DNA of 64,000 nt, taken from Amycolatopsis aidingensis. Lineage in GTDB: Bacteria > Actinomycetota > Actinomycetes > Mycobacteriales > Pseudonocardiaceae. Position numbers and translations under genes: made by a program. This document shows, one piece after another, positions 37,109-45,475 of this stretch. Each line of letters starts with the position of its first letter. Positions within the stretch are counted from its first letter, which is position 1. Below the pieces are notes generated by a model. That model had not been told where the DNA came from and searched no databases. It saw nothing but the letters and a program-made list of their open reading frames with translations. The DNA lies in NCBI RefSeq assembly GCF_018885265.1, contig NZ_CP076538.1:3508001-3572000 (forward strand), written 5' to 3'.

Positions 37109-40100
37109 CCGAGCTGTCCGACCGCGAGCAACTGCTGGCACGGCTGGTCGCCGAGCGCGGCCTGGCCACCGCGCCCGCCCCCGCCATCCCGGCCCGGCCG
37201 GAAGCCGGGCCCGTACCGCTGTCCGGTAACCAGCGCGGCCTGTGGCTGACCGAGCGGCTCGGCCAGGACTCCGGCGCCTACGTGATGTTCTGCGCGCTGC
37301 GGGTGGCCACCGACCTCGACCCCGGGCGGTTGCGCGCCGCCATGGCGCGGGTGCTGGAGCGGCACGAGGCGCTGCGCACCCGGATCATCGAGGTGGACGG
37401 CCGCGCCGAGCAGCAGGTGCTGCCGGAGGTGGCGGCCGAGGTCGCCGTCAGCGACCTCACCGGGGCCGATGACCAGACACTACGCCAGGAGGCGGCCGCC
37501 GAGGTGGACCGGCCGTTCGACCTTTCCGCGGCGCCGCTGCTGCGGCTGCGGCTGATCCGGCTGGGTCCAGACGACTGCGCGCTGGTCCTTGCCGCCCACC
37601 ACATCGTCTGCGACGACCGGTCGCTCGGCATCGTGGCCGCGGAGCTGGGCGCGGCCTATGCCGGGGAACCGCTGGAGGCGGTGCACACCCAGTTCCCCGA
37701 CTACGTGCACTGGCAGGCCGGGCGGCTGGCCGACGGGGAGCGGCAGCGCCAGCTGGACCACTGGGCCGAGCGGCTCGCCGGCGCGCCCCCCGCGCTGGAA
37801 CTGGGGGCGGACCGGCCGCGCACCCCGCGGCGCACCGTGGCGGGCGGATCGCATCCCTTCACCATCCCGGCCGGCCTGGCCGAACGGCTGACCGCGACCG
37901 CGAGGGCCAACGGGACCACCACCTTCGCCGCGCTGCTGGCCTCCTTCGCCGCGCTGCTGGCCCGCCGGGGTGCCGGCGAGGACCTGGTCATCGGCGCGCC
38001 CACCACGCATCGCCCGTTCCCCGAGCTGGAGGGCACGGTGGGCATGTTCGTCACCACCACCGCCCTGCGGATGGACCTTTCCGGCGACCCGACCCCGGCC
38101 GAGCTGCTCGGCAGGGCCCGCGCGGCGGCCATCGACGCGCTGGAGCACGCCGACGTCAGCTTCGACGAGGTCACCGGAAGGCTGGCCCCGCCGAGAGACC
38201 TGTCCTACCACCCGGTCTTCCAGGTCATGCTGGTGCTGAACCAGGGTGGCGGCGCGGGCAGCTGGGCCGGTTTCCCCGCACGGGCCGTCCCGGTCGACCG
38301 GGACACCAGCCGGTTCGACCTGACCCTGCACGTGCGCGAGACCGAGGGCGACTGGCCAGCCACCCTGGACTACAGCACCGACCTGTTCGAGCCGGATACC
38401 GTCGCCCGCATCGCCGGGCACCTGCTGGCCGTGCTCACCGCCATGACCGAGCGTCCGACGGCACGGCTGTCCACACTGGACACACTCGGCGCTGCCGACA
38501 GGGCCGCGGTCGCCGCACTGAACGACGCGGCCCCACCGCCCGCGCCCCGCGTCCTGGACCGCATCGCCGCCCAGGACGCGGACGCTCCGGCGATCGTCTC
38601 CCTCCCCGAAGGGGCCACGGTCAGCTTCGGCGAGCTGGACCGCCGCGCGAACGGCTTCGCACAGCTGCTCACCGGCCTCGGGGTGGGTCCGGAGACCCCG
38701 GTCGGGGTGGCGTTGCCCGCGGGCTCGGAGGCGCTGATCGCGCTGCTGGGCGTGCTCAAGGTGGGCGGTGCCTACGTGCCGCTGGACCCGGCGCACCCGC
38801 CGGCCCGGCTGGCCGAGCTGCTTGCCGACTGTGGTGCCCCCGTCGTGCTCACCGCGCCCGGCGACCGGCACCGGTTCGGCGGCTTCCCCGGCACCGTGCT
38901 GAGCACCGGCGAACTCGAAACCGAGGCAGCCGAGCCGCCCACCGTGGACGTTCCGGACACCGCGCTGGCCTACGTCGTCTACACCTCCGGATCCACCGGG
39001 AAACCCAAGGGCGTGCAGGTGCAGCACGACACCCTGGCCAACCTCACCCGCGCGTTCATCGACCTGCACGGCTTCGGGCCCGGCGACCGGCTGCTGATGA
39101 TCCCGCCGCTGAGCTTCGACGCCTCGGTCGGGGACATCTTCCCGGCCTGGTGCGCGGGCGCGGCCGTGCTCACCCACCCGGAGCCCGCCTCGATCGGCGG
39201 GGCCGAGCTGCTGCGGCTGTGCGCCGAGTACGGCATCACCGCCGTGGACACCGCGGCGGCGCTGTGGAAGCGGTGGGTGGCCGACCTCGCCGGGCTCACC
39301 GAGGCGGTGGCGGGCAGCCCACTGCGGATGATGATGGTCGGAGGTGAGGCCGTGCCAGGGTCGGCGGTCGCCGAGTGGACGCGGCTCACCGGCGGGCGGG
39401 TCACCCTGGTCAACCACTACGGGCCCACCGAGACCACGGTGTGCGCCACCGCGCACACCGCGAGCACCGAGGACCCGCCCTCGGCCACCCTGCCCATCGG
39501 CCGCCCGCTGCCCGGCGTCCGCGCCTACCTGCTGGACGACCGGCTGCGCCCGGTGCCGGTCGGGGTAGCAGGCCAGCTGCACATCGGGGGAGCGGCCCCC
39601 GCCCGCGGCTACCGGGGTGAGCCAGCCCGCACCGCGGCGGCCTACCTGCCCGACCCCACGGTGCCGGGAGGCCGCATGTACGGCACCGGCGACCTGGCCC
39701 GGCTGCGGCCGGATGGCAGGCTGGAGTTCGTCGGCCGCGCCGACGACCAGCTGAAGCTGCGCGGCCACCGGATCGAGCCCGGTGAGGTGCGCGCGGCGCT
39801 GCTGGCCCATCCCGGGCTCGCCGATGCCGCCGTGGCCGTGCGCGCCGAGACCCTGGTCGCCTACCTGGTGGCTGCGGAAGGCGCGACCGCGCCATCGCTG
39901 GACGAGCTGCGTGCCCACTGCGCCGACCGGCTGCCCGAGGCGATGCTGCCCGGCGCCACGGTCGAGGTGGCCGAGCTGCCGCTGACCCGGAACGGCAAAG
40001 TGGACACTGCGGCCCTGCCTGACCCCCAGCCGCGCGCGGCGGTCTACGAGCCGCCGCGTACCCCGGTGGAGCGCACCCTGGCCGAGGTGTGGGCCGAGGT

Positions 40101-41502
40101 ACTGGAGGTTCCCCTGGTCGGCCGCGGGGACAGCTTCTTCGGGCTCGGCGGGCACTCGCTGGTCGCGGCCAAGGTGCTGGCCCGCATCCGCGCGCTGCTG
40201 GGAGTCGACGTGCCGCTGCGGGCCCTGTTCGCCACCGCCGACCTCGCGGAGCTCGCCGAGGTGGTGGAGCAGGCGGCAGCCAGGAAAGACACCGAAGACA
40301 CCGCGGACACCGGGGACGCCTTCGCCGGCCGGTACCCCTCCGGGCTGCCGACACCGGAGCAGATGCGTGCCGACGCCCGCCCGCCGGAGGAGATCCGGCC
40401 CGCAGGCCCGCGGACCGGCGCGGTGGAGCGGGTGCTGCTCACCGGGGCGACCGGTTTCCTCGGCGCGCACCTGCTGGCCGAGCTGCTCGCCCGCACCGAG
40501 GCCGAGGTGCACTGCCTGGTCCGTGCCGAGACTCCGGCGATGGCGGCCGCGCGGGTGCGGGCCAACCTGGAGCGGGCCCGGCTCGAGGTGCCGGAGGAGG
40601 CACTGGCGCGGATCGTCCCGGTCGTCGGCGACATGTCCCAGCCGGGACTGGGCCTGGCGGCAAGGGCGTTCGACGAGCTGGCCGAGAGCATGGATGCGAT
40701 CTACCACAACGGCGCGGTGATGAACTTCGTGCTCACCTACCAGTGGATGATGCCCCCGCATATCGGCAGCACCGTGGACATCCTGCGGCTGGCAACCCGG
40801 TACACGACCAAACCGCTGCACCTGATGTCCACCCTCGGCGTGTTCCTCGGCGCCGCCTACGACCGGGTGCGGATCACCGAGGCCGACCGGCCGGAGGACC
40901 CGACCGGGCTGGACACCGGTTACCACACCACCAAATGGGTCGCCGACATGATGGGCGTGCTGGCCCGCGACCGCGGCCTGCCGATCTCCATCCACCGCAT
41001 CGCCGCCATCGTCGGGGACATGCGCACCGGCACCGCCAAGACCGAGTCCTACCTCAGCAGGCAGATCGCCACCTGCGCGCAGGTCGGCGCGGTGCCGAGC
41101 ACGGCGGACGTGATCGACATGCTGCCGGTGGACCGGCTCGCCGCGGCGATCGCGGGCCTGTCCCTGCGGCCGGAGCTGCACGGCAGGGACTTCCACTACT
41201 ACCGGGCCGACGGGCTGTCCTACGCCGACCTCGGCGAGGTGCTGACCGAGGTCGGTTACCCGACCCGGCTGCTGGAGTACCCGGAGTGGCGGGAGCTGAT
41301 GCTGGACAGCCCGGACAGCGCGTTCGGGCCGCTGGCCTTCGGCCTGACCACCACGCACCGGGCCCACCCCGTTTTCGACTGCTCGGCAACCTGGTCCGCG
41401 GCGGCCGACTGCGGGGTGCGGTTCCCGCCAGCGGACCGGGCCATGATCGCGCGGCATATCGAGTACCTGGCGTCCGCGGGCGTCCTGCCGGGGAGGAGCT
41501 GA
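37105..41502 (+). CDS. Terminal NRPS module C-A-PCP-R with thioester reductase
   Basis: This 1465-residue protein has a condensation domain with HHIVCDD at 165 (Asp in place of the usual Gly), an adenylation domain (YTSGSTGKPKG, NHYGPTETT, RNGKVDT; hand-read code near DAGDMGHVCK, unassigned), a carrier domain (LGGHS, Ser1018), and a C-terminal reductase of the SDR type. The reductase shows the NADP motif LTGATGFLGAHLL at 1112 and catalytic Tyr1273/Lys1277 (YHTTK). Such domains release the chain as an aldehyde or alcohol, so this is the final module; no thioesterase exists in the cluster. The GTG at 37105 overlaps the transporter stop. Confidence 0.92.
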   Translation: MTELSDREQLLARLVAERGLATAPAPAIPARPEAGPVPLSGNQRGLWLTERLGQDSGAYVMFCALRVATDLDPGRLRAAMARVLERHEALRTRIIEVDGRAEQQVLPEVAAEVAVSDLTGADDQTLRQEAAAEVDRPFDLSAAPLLRLRLIRLGPDDCALVLAAHHIVCDDRSLGIVAAELGAAYAGEPLEAVHTQFPDYVHWQAGRLADGERQRQLDHWAERLAGAPPALELGADRPRTPRRTVAGGSHPFTIPAGLAERLTATARANGTTTFAALLASFAALLARRGAGEDLVIGAPTTHRPFPELEGTVGMFVTTTALRMDLSGDPTPAELLGRARAAAIDALEHADVSFDEVTGRLAPPRDLSYHPVFQVMLVLNQGGGAGSWAGFPARAVPVDRDTSRFDLTLHVRETEGDWPATLDYSTDLFEPDTVARIAGHLLAVLTAMTERPTARLSTLDTLGAADRAAVAALNDAAPPPAPRVLDRIAAQDADAPAIVSLPEGATVSFGELDRRANGFAQLLTGLGVGPETPVGVALPAGSEALIALLGVLKVGGAYVPLDPAHPPARLAELLADCGAPVVLTAPGDRHRFGGFPGTVLSTGELETEAAEPPTVDVPDTALAYVVYTSGSTGKPKGVQVQHDTLANLTRAFIDLHGFGPGDRLLMIPPLSFDASVGDIFPAWCAGAAVLTHPEPASIGGAELLRLCAEYGITAVDTAAALWKRWVADLAGLTEAVAGSPLRMMMVGGEAVPGSAVAEWTRLTGGRVTLVNHYGPTETTVCATAHTASTEDPPSATLPIGRPLPGVRAYLLDDRLRPVPVGVAGQLHIGGAAPARGYRGEPARTAAAYLPDPTVPGGRMYGTGDLARLRPDGRLEFVGRADDQLKLRGHRIEPGEVRAALLAHPGLADAAVAVRAETLVAYLVAAEGATAPSLDELRAHCADRLPEAMLPGATVEVAELPLTRNGKVDTAALPDPQPRAAVYEPPRTPVERTLAEVWAEVLEVPLVGRGDSFFGLGGHSLVAAKVLARIRALLGVDVPLRALFATADLAELAEVVEQAAARKDTEDTADTGDAFAGRYPSGLPTPEQMRADARPPEEIRPAGPRTGAVERVLLTGATGFLGAHLLAELLARTEAEVHCLVRAETPAMAAARVRANLERARLEVPEEALARIVPVVGDMSQPGLGLAARAFDELAESMDAIYHNGAVMNFVLTYQWMMPPHIGSTVDILRLATRYTTKPLHLMSTLGVFLGAAYDRVRITEADRPEDPTGLDTGYHTTKWVADMMGVLARDRGLPISIHRIAAIVGDMRTGTAKTESYLSRQIATCAQVGAVPSTADVIDMLPVDRLAAAIAGLSLRPELHGRDFHYYRADGLSYADLGEVLTEVGYPTRLLEYPEWRELMLDSPDSAFGPLAFGLTTTHRAHPVFDCSATWSAAADCGVRFPPADRAMIARHIEYLASAGVLPGRS

Positions 41503-41503
41503 G

Positions 41504-42505
41504 ATGCCGCTGGATCTCGACGAGGGGGACGGGCCGCCGTCCTTCCTGGACATGATCACCACAGCCGGGTACCGCGCCGCCACGGCCGCCCTGCGCCTCG
41601 GCGTCTTCCCTGCGCTGGCGGAAGGGTCGCTTCCGGCCGACGAGCTGGCCGCCCGGATCGACGCCGACCCGCGCGGCACCGCGCTGCTGGCCGATGTGCT
41701 GGTCGCCTGCGGTTACCTGACCGTTGACGGTGAGCGTTACGCGAACTCGCCGATGGCAGGCAAGTGGCTGGCGGGCGGCGACTACGCACGGGTCGAACGC
41801 TTCTGGTCCACGGTCCTGTTCGACTCCTGGGGCGAGCTGGAAACCTCGGTGCGCTCCGGTACCGCCTGCCTCGACTTCTACGCCTGGCTGGCCGGCAGGC
41901 CGGAAACCCTGGAGCGCTTCCAGCGCATGCTGTCCGGCCACGCCGAGCACATCGCCCCGGAGGTCGCCGGGCTGGTCCCGGTGGGGGAGACCCTGCTGGA
42001 CCTCGGCGGCGGGCACGCCGCGTACCCGATCCGGCTCTGCTCCGCGAACCCGGCACTGCACGCCACCGTCGTGGACCGTCCCGAGGCCCTGAACACGGCC
42101 GCGGTCGAGGAGGCGGGCCTTGCCGGGCGCATCACCCTGCGACCGGGAGACTACGACGAACTCGACCTCGGTGCGGACTTCGACACCGCGCTGCTGTTCA
42201 ACGTCGTGCACGGCCGCACCGCCGCAGCCAACCGCACACTACTGCGCCGGGTGGCCGCGGCCCTGCGCACCGGCGGCGCGGTGGTGCTGCTGGAGCACGA
42301 CGAGCACCCGGCCGACCCGGTGGACGAGGCCTTCACCAGGGTGTTCAGCCTGAACCTTTTCCACGGCCAGGGCGGCCAGGTCTACCCGACCAGGGAGATC
42401 GTCGACTGGCTGCTGGCAGCGGGCTTCGGCGAACCCGAGGTACACCCGCTGGAAAGCTCCCCTGGCCAGTCGGTCCTCATCGCCCGTATGGGAGGCACCC
42501 GATGA
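41504..42505 (+). CDS. SAM-dependent O-methyltransferase (acetylserotonin/hydroxyneurosporene type)
   Basis: This 333-residue protein has an N-terminal winged-helix dimerisation domain (about 10-90) and a C-terminal Rossmann domain with the SAM loop LLDLGGGHAAYPIRL near residue 166. A histidine at the usual catalytic-base position lies in LLFNVVHGRTAAANRTLLRRV near 229, although the following Asp/Trp of the usual LHDW motif is replaced. GGEGGKxY-like sequence (GQGGQVYPT) near 287 fits the family. It starts 1 bp after the reductase-NRPS stop, with GGGAGGAG upstream. The phenol made by the kynurenine hydroxylase is the obvious substrate (inference). Confidence 0.85.
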   Translation: MPLDLDEGDGPPSFLDMITTAGYRAATAALRLGVFPALAEGSLPADELAARIDADPRGTALLADVLVACGYLTVDGERYANSPMAGKWLAGGDYARVERFWSTVLFDSWGELETSVRSGTACLDFYAWLAGRPETLERFQRMLSGHAEHIAPEVAGLVPVGETLLDLGGGHAAYPIRLCSANPALHATVVDRPEALNTAAVEEAGLAGRITLRPGDYDELDLGADFDTALLFNVVHGRTAAANRTLLRRVAAALRTGGAVVLLEHDEHPADPVDEAFTRVFSLNLFHGQGGQVYPTREIVDWLLAAGFGEPEVHPLESSPGQSVLIARMGGTR

Positions 42506-42558
42506 CGACGGCCCGTTCGGCCCGGTGTCGGCCGGGTACCCGGGCAAGGAGGCTGTCA

Positions 42559-43167
42559 TCATCCGCCGGAAGCCGAGGAATGCCCTCGGATTCCGTCCAG
42601 TAGGTACCTGGTGCGGCGGTCGTAGTCGTCCCGGGGAGGCCGCTTGCCGTGCTTGAGGGCGAGGGCGTTGTCGACGACGAGTGCGTGGAGGTCGCCCGCC
42701 GTGAACTCCGGCCGCAGCGCGCCGGAGGCCCGCGCCGCAGCGATGAGCTCTTCGTTGGCCTCGCTTCCGACCCGGCAGATCTCCATGAGCTGTTGCGAGT
42801 GCGGATATGTCTGCAACAGGACGTCGTTGAAGGCGGGCTGGCGGTACTGGAGGTCGCGGATCGCGGTGAGGTAGTACGCGATCCGCTCGCCGACGTCGTC
42901 GATGGTCCGAGTGTGGTCGATGACGGCGAACAGCTCACTCGCCACGACCTCTTCGATGACGGCCTCGATGAGGCCGATCCGCCCGCCGAACCGGTTGAAG
43001 ATCGTGGCCTTGCTCACCCCTGCCGCCTTGGCGACATCCTCCAGCGGCACCGTCAGGCCCTGTCCCTGGAAGGCGCCGATCGCGGCAGAGCGGATCTGTT
43101 CGGAGTTGCGCCGGGCGTCGGCGCGCAGCCGGGACTTCGAAGGCACCGTACCGGCCATGGCCTTCAC
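42559..43167 (-). CDS. TetR-family transcriptional regulator
   Basis: This 202-residue regulator has an N-terminal helix-turn-helix (VPLEDVAKAAGVSKATIFNRFGGRIGLIEAV, about residues 40-70) and an all-helical ligand domain. I used the GTG at 43165-43167, which follows AGGAAGAG; an ATG at 43156-43158 three codons in is also possible. It is divergent from the QorB-like gene, with two operator-like palindromes in between, so it almost certainly represses itself and that gene. It lies next to the NRPS operon end but on the other strand. Confidence 0.88.
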   Translation of the reverse strand: MKAMAGTVPSKSRLRADARRNSEQIRSAAIGAFQGQGLTVPLEDVAKAAGVSKATIFNRFGGRIGLIEAVIEEVVASELFAVIDHTRTIDDVGERIAYYLTAIRDLQYRQPAFNDVLLQTYPHSQQLMEICRVGSEANEELIAAARASGALRPEFTAGDLHALVVDNALALKHGKRPPRDDYDRRTRYLLDGIRGHSSASGG

Positions 43168-43196
43168 CGTCTCTTCCTGTCGCTCACCGTCGTAAT

Positions 43197-43213
43197 TTGA
43201 CTCCTTGGGTCAG
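43197..43213. promoter_or_regulatory. TetR operator 1
   Basis: TTGACTCCTTGGGTCAG, an imperfect palindrome with half-sites TTGAC(T/C) and GGTCAG. The same 17-bp pattern recurs in inverted orientation at 43243-43259. It lies just upstream of the TetR gene start. Confidence 0.7.
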
Positions 43214-43242
43214 CTTACCTACGGTCGTGGCCGGAAGAGAAA

Positions 43243-43259
43243 CTGACCCGATTAGTCAA
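43243..43259. promoter_or_regulatory. TetR operator 2
   Basis: CTGACCCGATTAGTCAA; its complement TTGACTAATCGGGTCAG matches operator 1 at 13 of 17 positions, with conserved outer arms. A TTATGCT -10-like element follows at 43261, so binding here would block transcription toward the QorB-like gene. Confidence 0.7.
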
Positions 43260-43318
43260 CTTATGCTGCCGCCCACCGCCAGGACGAGACACCGTGGGCG
43301 CTCAGGAAGGTCAAGAAC

Positions 43319-44173
43319 ATGATCGTTGTCACCGGCGCTACCGGTGGGCTGGGCGGCGCCATCGTCCAGTACCTCCTCAAGCGCATACCCGCCGACCAGA
43401 TCGGTGTCAGCGTCCGCGACGCCGCCAAGGCGCAGCACTTCGCCGACCGCGGCGTGCGCGTGCGGCAGGGCTCCTACGAGGACCCGGCCGCGCTGCGTGA
43501 CTCGTTCGCCGGTGCCGAGCAGGTCCTGCTGGTGTCCGGTAACGACCCGGCCGCCGACATGGTCAGCCTGCACCGCAATGCCATCGAAGCCGCGGTCGCG
43601 GCCGGAGCCCGGCGGATCCTCTACACAAGCCAGCAGGGCGCCGTCCCCGGCAACCCGTACCGGCCGTCGGACATCCACATCGCCACCGAGACGATCCTCG
43701 GCGACTCCGGAGTCGACTGGACCGCACTGCGCAACGGCGCCTACGGTCCGCTCGATCAGGTTCTCGGCCCGTGGCGGCGGACCGGCATGATCGCTCAGCC
43801 GGAAGACGGCCCCGTCCCGTATACCGACCGTGCCGACATAGCCGAGGCCACTGCGGTCATCCTCGCCGGTGACCGTTCCTTCGATGGTCCTGTCACCCTT
43901 ACCGCGCCGACCGCCGTGACTTTCGACGATTTCGCGAGGATCGCCGCTGACCTCACCGGTCACACTGTCGAACGCGTCCTCGTGGACGACGAACAGTGGG
44001 TCGCCGACCAGATCACGATCGGTGTGCCGGAGCAGGCGGCCCGGCTCATGCTCACCTGGTACCAGGGAGCCCGGGCGGGCTACTTCGCCGAAGCCGGCCC
44101 ACTGCTGGCCGAACTCCTCGGCCGCGAGCCCCGCACCGCCGCCGACCGGCTCGCGGCCCACATCGCCGCCTGA
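43319..44173 (+). CDS. NmrA/QorB-like NAD(P)-binding oxidoreductase
   Basis: This 284-residue atypical short-chain dehydrogenase begins with the NAD(P) loop VTGATGGLGGAIVQYLL. LYTSQQGAV near residue 102 and TALRNGAYGPLDQVLG near 137 are the usual blocks of the QorB (NADPH:quinone reductase 2) / NmrA-like group, which bind NADPH and small electrophiles. The ATG has AGGAAGG upstream. It is controlled by the divergent TetR regulator through the intervening palindromes. A quinone or aldehyde detoxification role is likely but unproven. Confidence 0.82.
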   Translation: MIVVTGATGGLGGAIVQYLLKRIPADQIGVSVRDAAKAQHFADRGVRVRQGSYEDPAALRDSFAGAEQVLLVSGNDPAADMVSLHRNAIEAAVAAGARRILYTSQQGAVPGNPYRPSDIHIATETILGDSGVDWTALRNGAYGPLDQVLGPWRRTGMIAQPEDGPVPYTDRADIAEATAVILAGDRSFDGPVTLTAPTAVTFDDFARIAADLTGHTVERVLVDDEQWVADQITIGVPEQAARLMLTWYQGARAGYFAEAGPLLAELLGREPRTAADRLAAHIAA

Positions 44174-44267
44174 AGCGCCCATGCCGGGATTGATCATGTC
44201 GACAGCAGCCGGATCTCGGACAAGAAACCCTTCCGCTGATCGTTCGGTCACGGTATGAGGTCATGCC

Positions 44268-44293
44268 GGTGGAGGCGCGCACCCGCCTCCACC
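44268..44293. terminator. Bidirectional hairpin terminator
   Basis: A perfect 10-bp stem GGTGGAGGCG / CGCCTCCACC with a 6-nt loop, flanked by further ATGC/GCAT pairing. It sits between the convergent QorB-like gene (stop 44173) and the acyl-CoA dehydrogenase gene (stop 44316). Confidence 0.8.
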
Positions 44294-44315
44294 GCATGCT
44301 GCTGGAAGGACGGCG

Positions 44316-45458
44316 TCACAAGCCGTAGGTCTTTCCGATGATGTCCCGCTGGATCTCGCTGGTTCCGCCGTACACGGTGGACACTACGGTGGAACGCAGC
44401 AGGGACTCCATCCCGTACTCCGTGCTGTACCCGTAACCGCCCATCATCTGCATGCCTTCCAGCGTCACGTGCTTGGCCAGCTCGGTGCACTTGAGCTTGA
44501 CCATCGAGGCCTCGCGGGCGAACACCGTTCCGGGTTCGGCGTCGATGGCGGCCGCGACGTGGTAGAGCAGCAGCTGGGCGCATTCGAGCTCGGTGGCCAT
44601 ATCGGCGATCCGGTGCTTGAGCGCCTGGAACGAGCCGACCGGCCGGCCGAACTGCTCCCGTTGCCTGACGTACTCGACGGTGTCGTCGAACGCGCGCCGC
44701 GCCACCCCCAGCATGTTCGCCCCGAGGATCATCCGCTCCAGGTTCAGCCCGGCCATCAGCTGCGTCCAGGCCTGGCCGACCGTGCCCACGACCGCGGAGT
44801 CGGGCAGGAAGCAGTCGGTGAAGTAGAGGTCGTTGACCTCCCGGCCGCCCATCGTGTCGATTCCGCGGATCTGCAGCCCTTCGGCTTCGGTCGGCACCAG
44901 GAACTGGGTGAGGCCGAGGTGCTTGGAGTGCTCCTGGGAGGTCCGGGCGATGAGCAGGATGTGGTCGGCGAGATGCGCGTTGGAGCACCAGGTCTTCTGC
45001 CCGTTCACGACCCAGCCGCCCTCGGTGCGCTCGGCGCGGCAGGTCAGCGCCGCCACATCCGACCCGGCTTCGGGTTCGGACATCGAGATGGCCTCGATCC
45101 GGCCGTTGACCACCCCTTCGAGCACGGTGCGCCGCTGGTCCGCGGAGCCGAACTTGGCATAGCCCGCGGCCGCGATGATCGTGGTGGCGAAACCACTGAT
45201 CGGCACCAGGCCGTAGGCGGTTTCCTCCAGGAACAGGCACAGATCCGTCATTCCCGAACCGGATCCGCCGTACTCCTCGGGTACCGCGATGCCCAGCCAG
45301 CCCAGGTCCGCCAGCTTGGCGTAGAGCTCCTGGTTGTGCGGCTCCTGACCATGCGCGGTGAGCTTGTCGCGTTGCTCCTTGGTGCCGCACTCACGGCGGC
45401 AGAAGTCCCCGATGGCGTTGACGAGGTCGCGGCGCTCATCGGTCAGAACTCGTGGCAT
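44316..45458 (-). CDS. Acyl-CoA dehydrogenase
   Basis: This 380-residue flavoprotein has the family layout. The middle strand carries SMSEPEAGSDVAAL near residue 125 with VNGQKTWCSNAHLADHILL. The C-terminal four-helix bundle holds REQFGRPVGSFQALKHRIADM and the end motif YGGTSEIQRDIIGKTYGL. It performs the alpha,beta-dehydrogenation step of beta-oxidation. I chose the ATG at 45458 (MPRVLTDE), preceded by GGAAAG; the longer frame adds unrelated arginine-rich sequence. It lies 17 bp after the acyl-CoA ligase gene, divergent from the lcp genes, so it probably degrades the isoprenoid acids they produce. Confidence 0.9.
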   Translation of the reverse strand: MPRVLTDERRDLVNAIGDFCRRECGTKEQRDKLTAHGQEPHNQELYAKLADLGWLGIAVPEEYGGSGSGMTDLCLFLEETAYGLVPISGFATTIIAAAGYAKFGSADQRRTVLEGVVNGRIEAISMSEPEAGSDVAALTCRAERTEGGWVVNGQKTWCSNAHLADHILLIARTSQEHSKHLGLTQFLVPTEAEGLQIRGIDTMGGREVNDLYFTDCFLPDSAVVGTVGQAWTQLMAGLNLERMILGANMLGVARRAFDDTVEYVRQREQFGRPVGSFQALKHRIADMATELECAQLLLYHVAAAIDAEPGTVFAREASMVKLKCTELAKHVTLEGMQMMGGYGYSTEYGMESLLRSTVVSTVYGGTSEIQRDIIGKTYGL

Positions 45459-45475
45459 CAGGTGCTTTCCTCCGG

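Noticed and set aside
37480..41679. A 1399-codon minus-strand frame opposite the reductase NRPS
   Set aside because: Shadow frame without recognisable domains; the plus strand carries all NRPS motifs.
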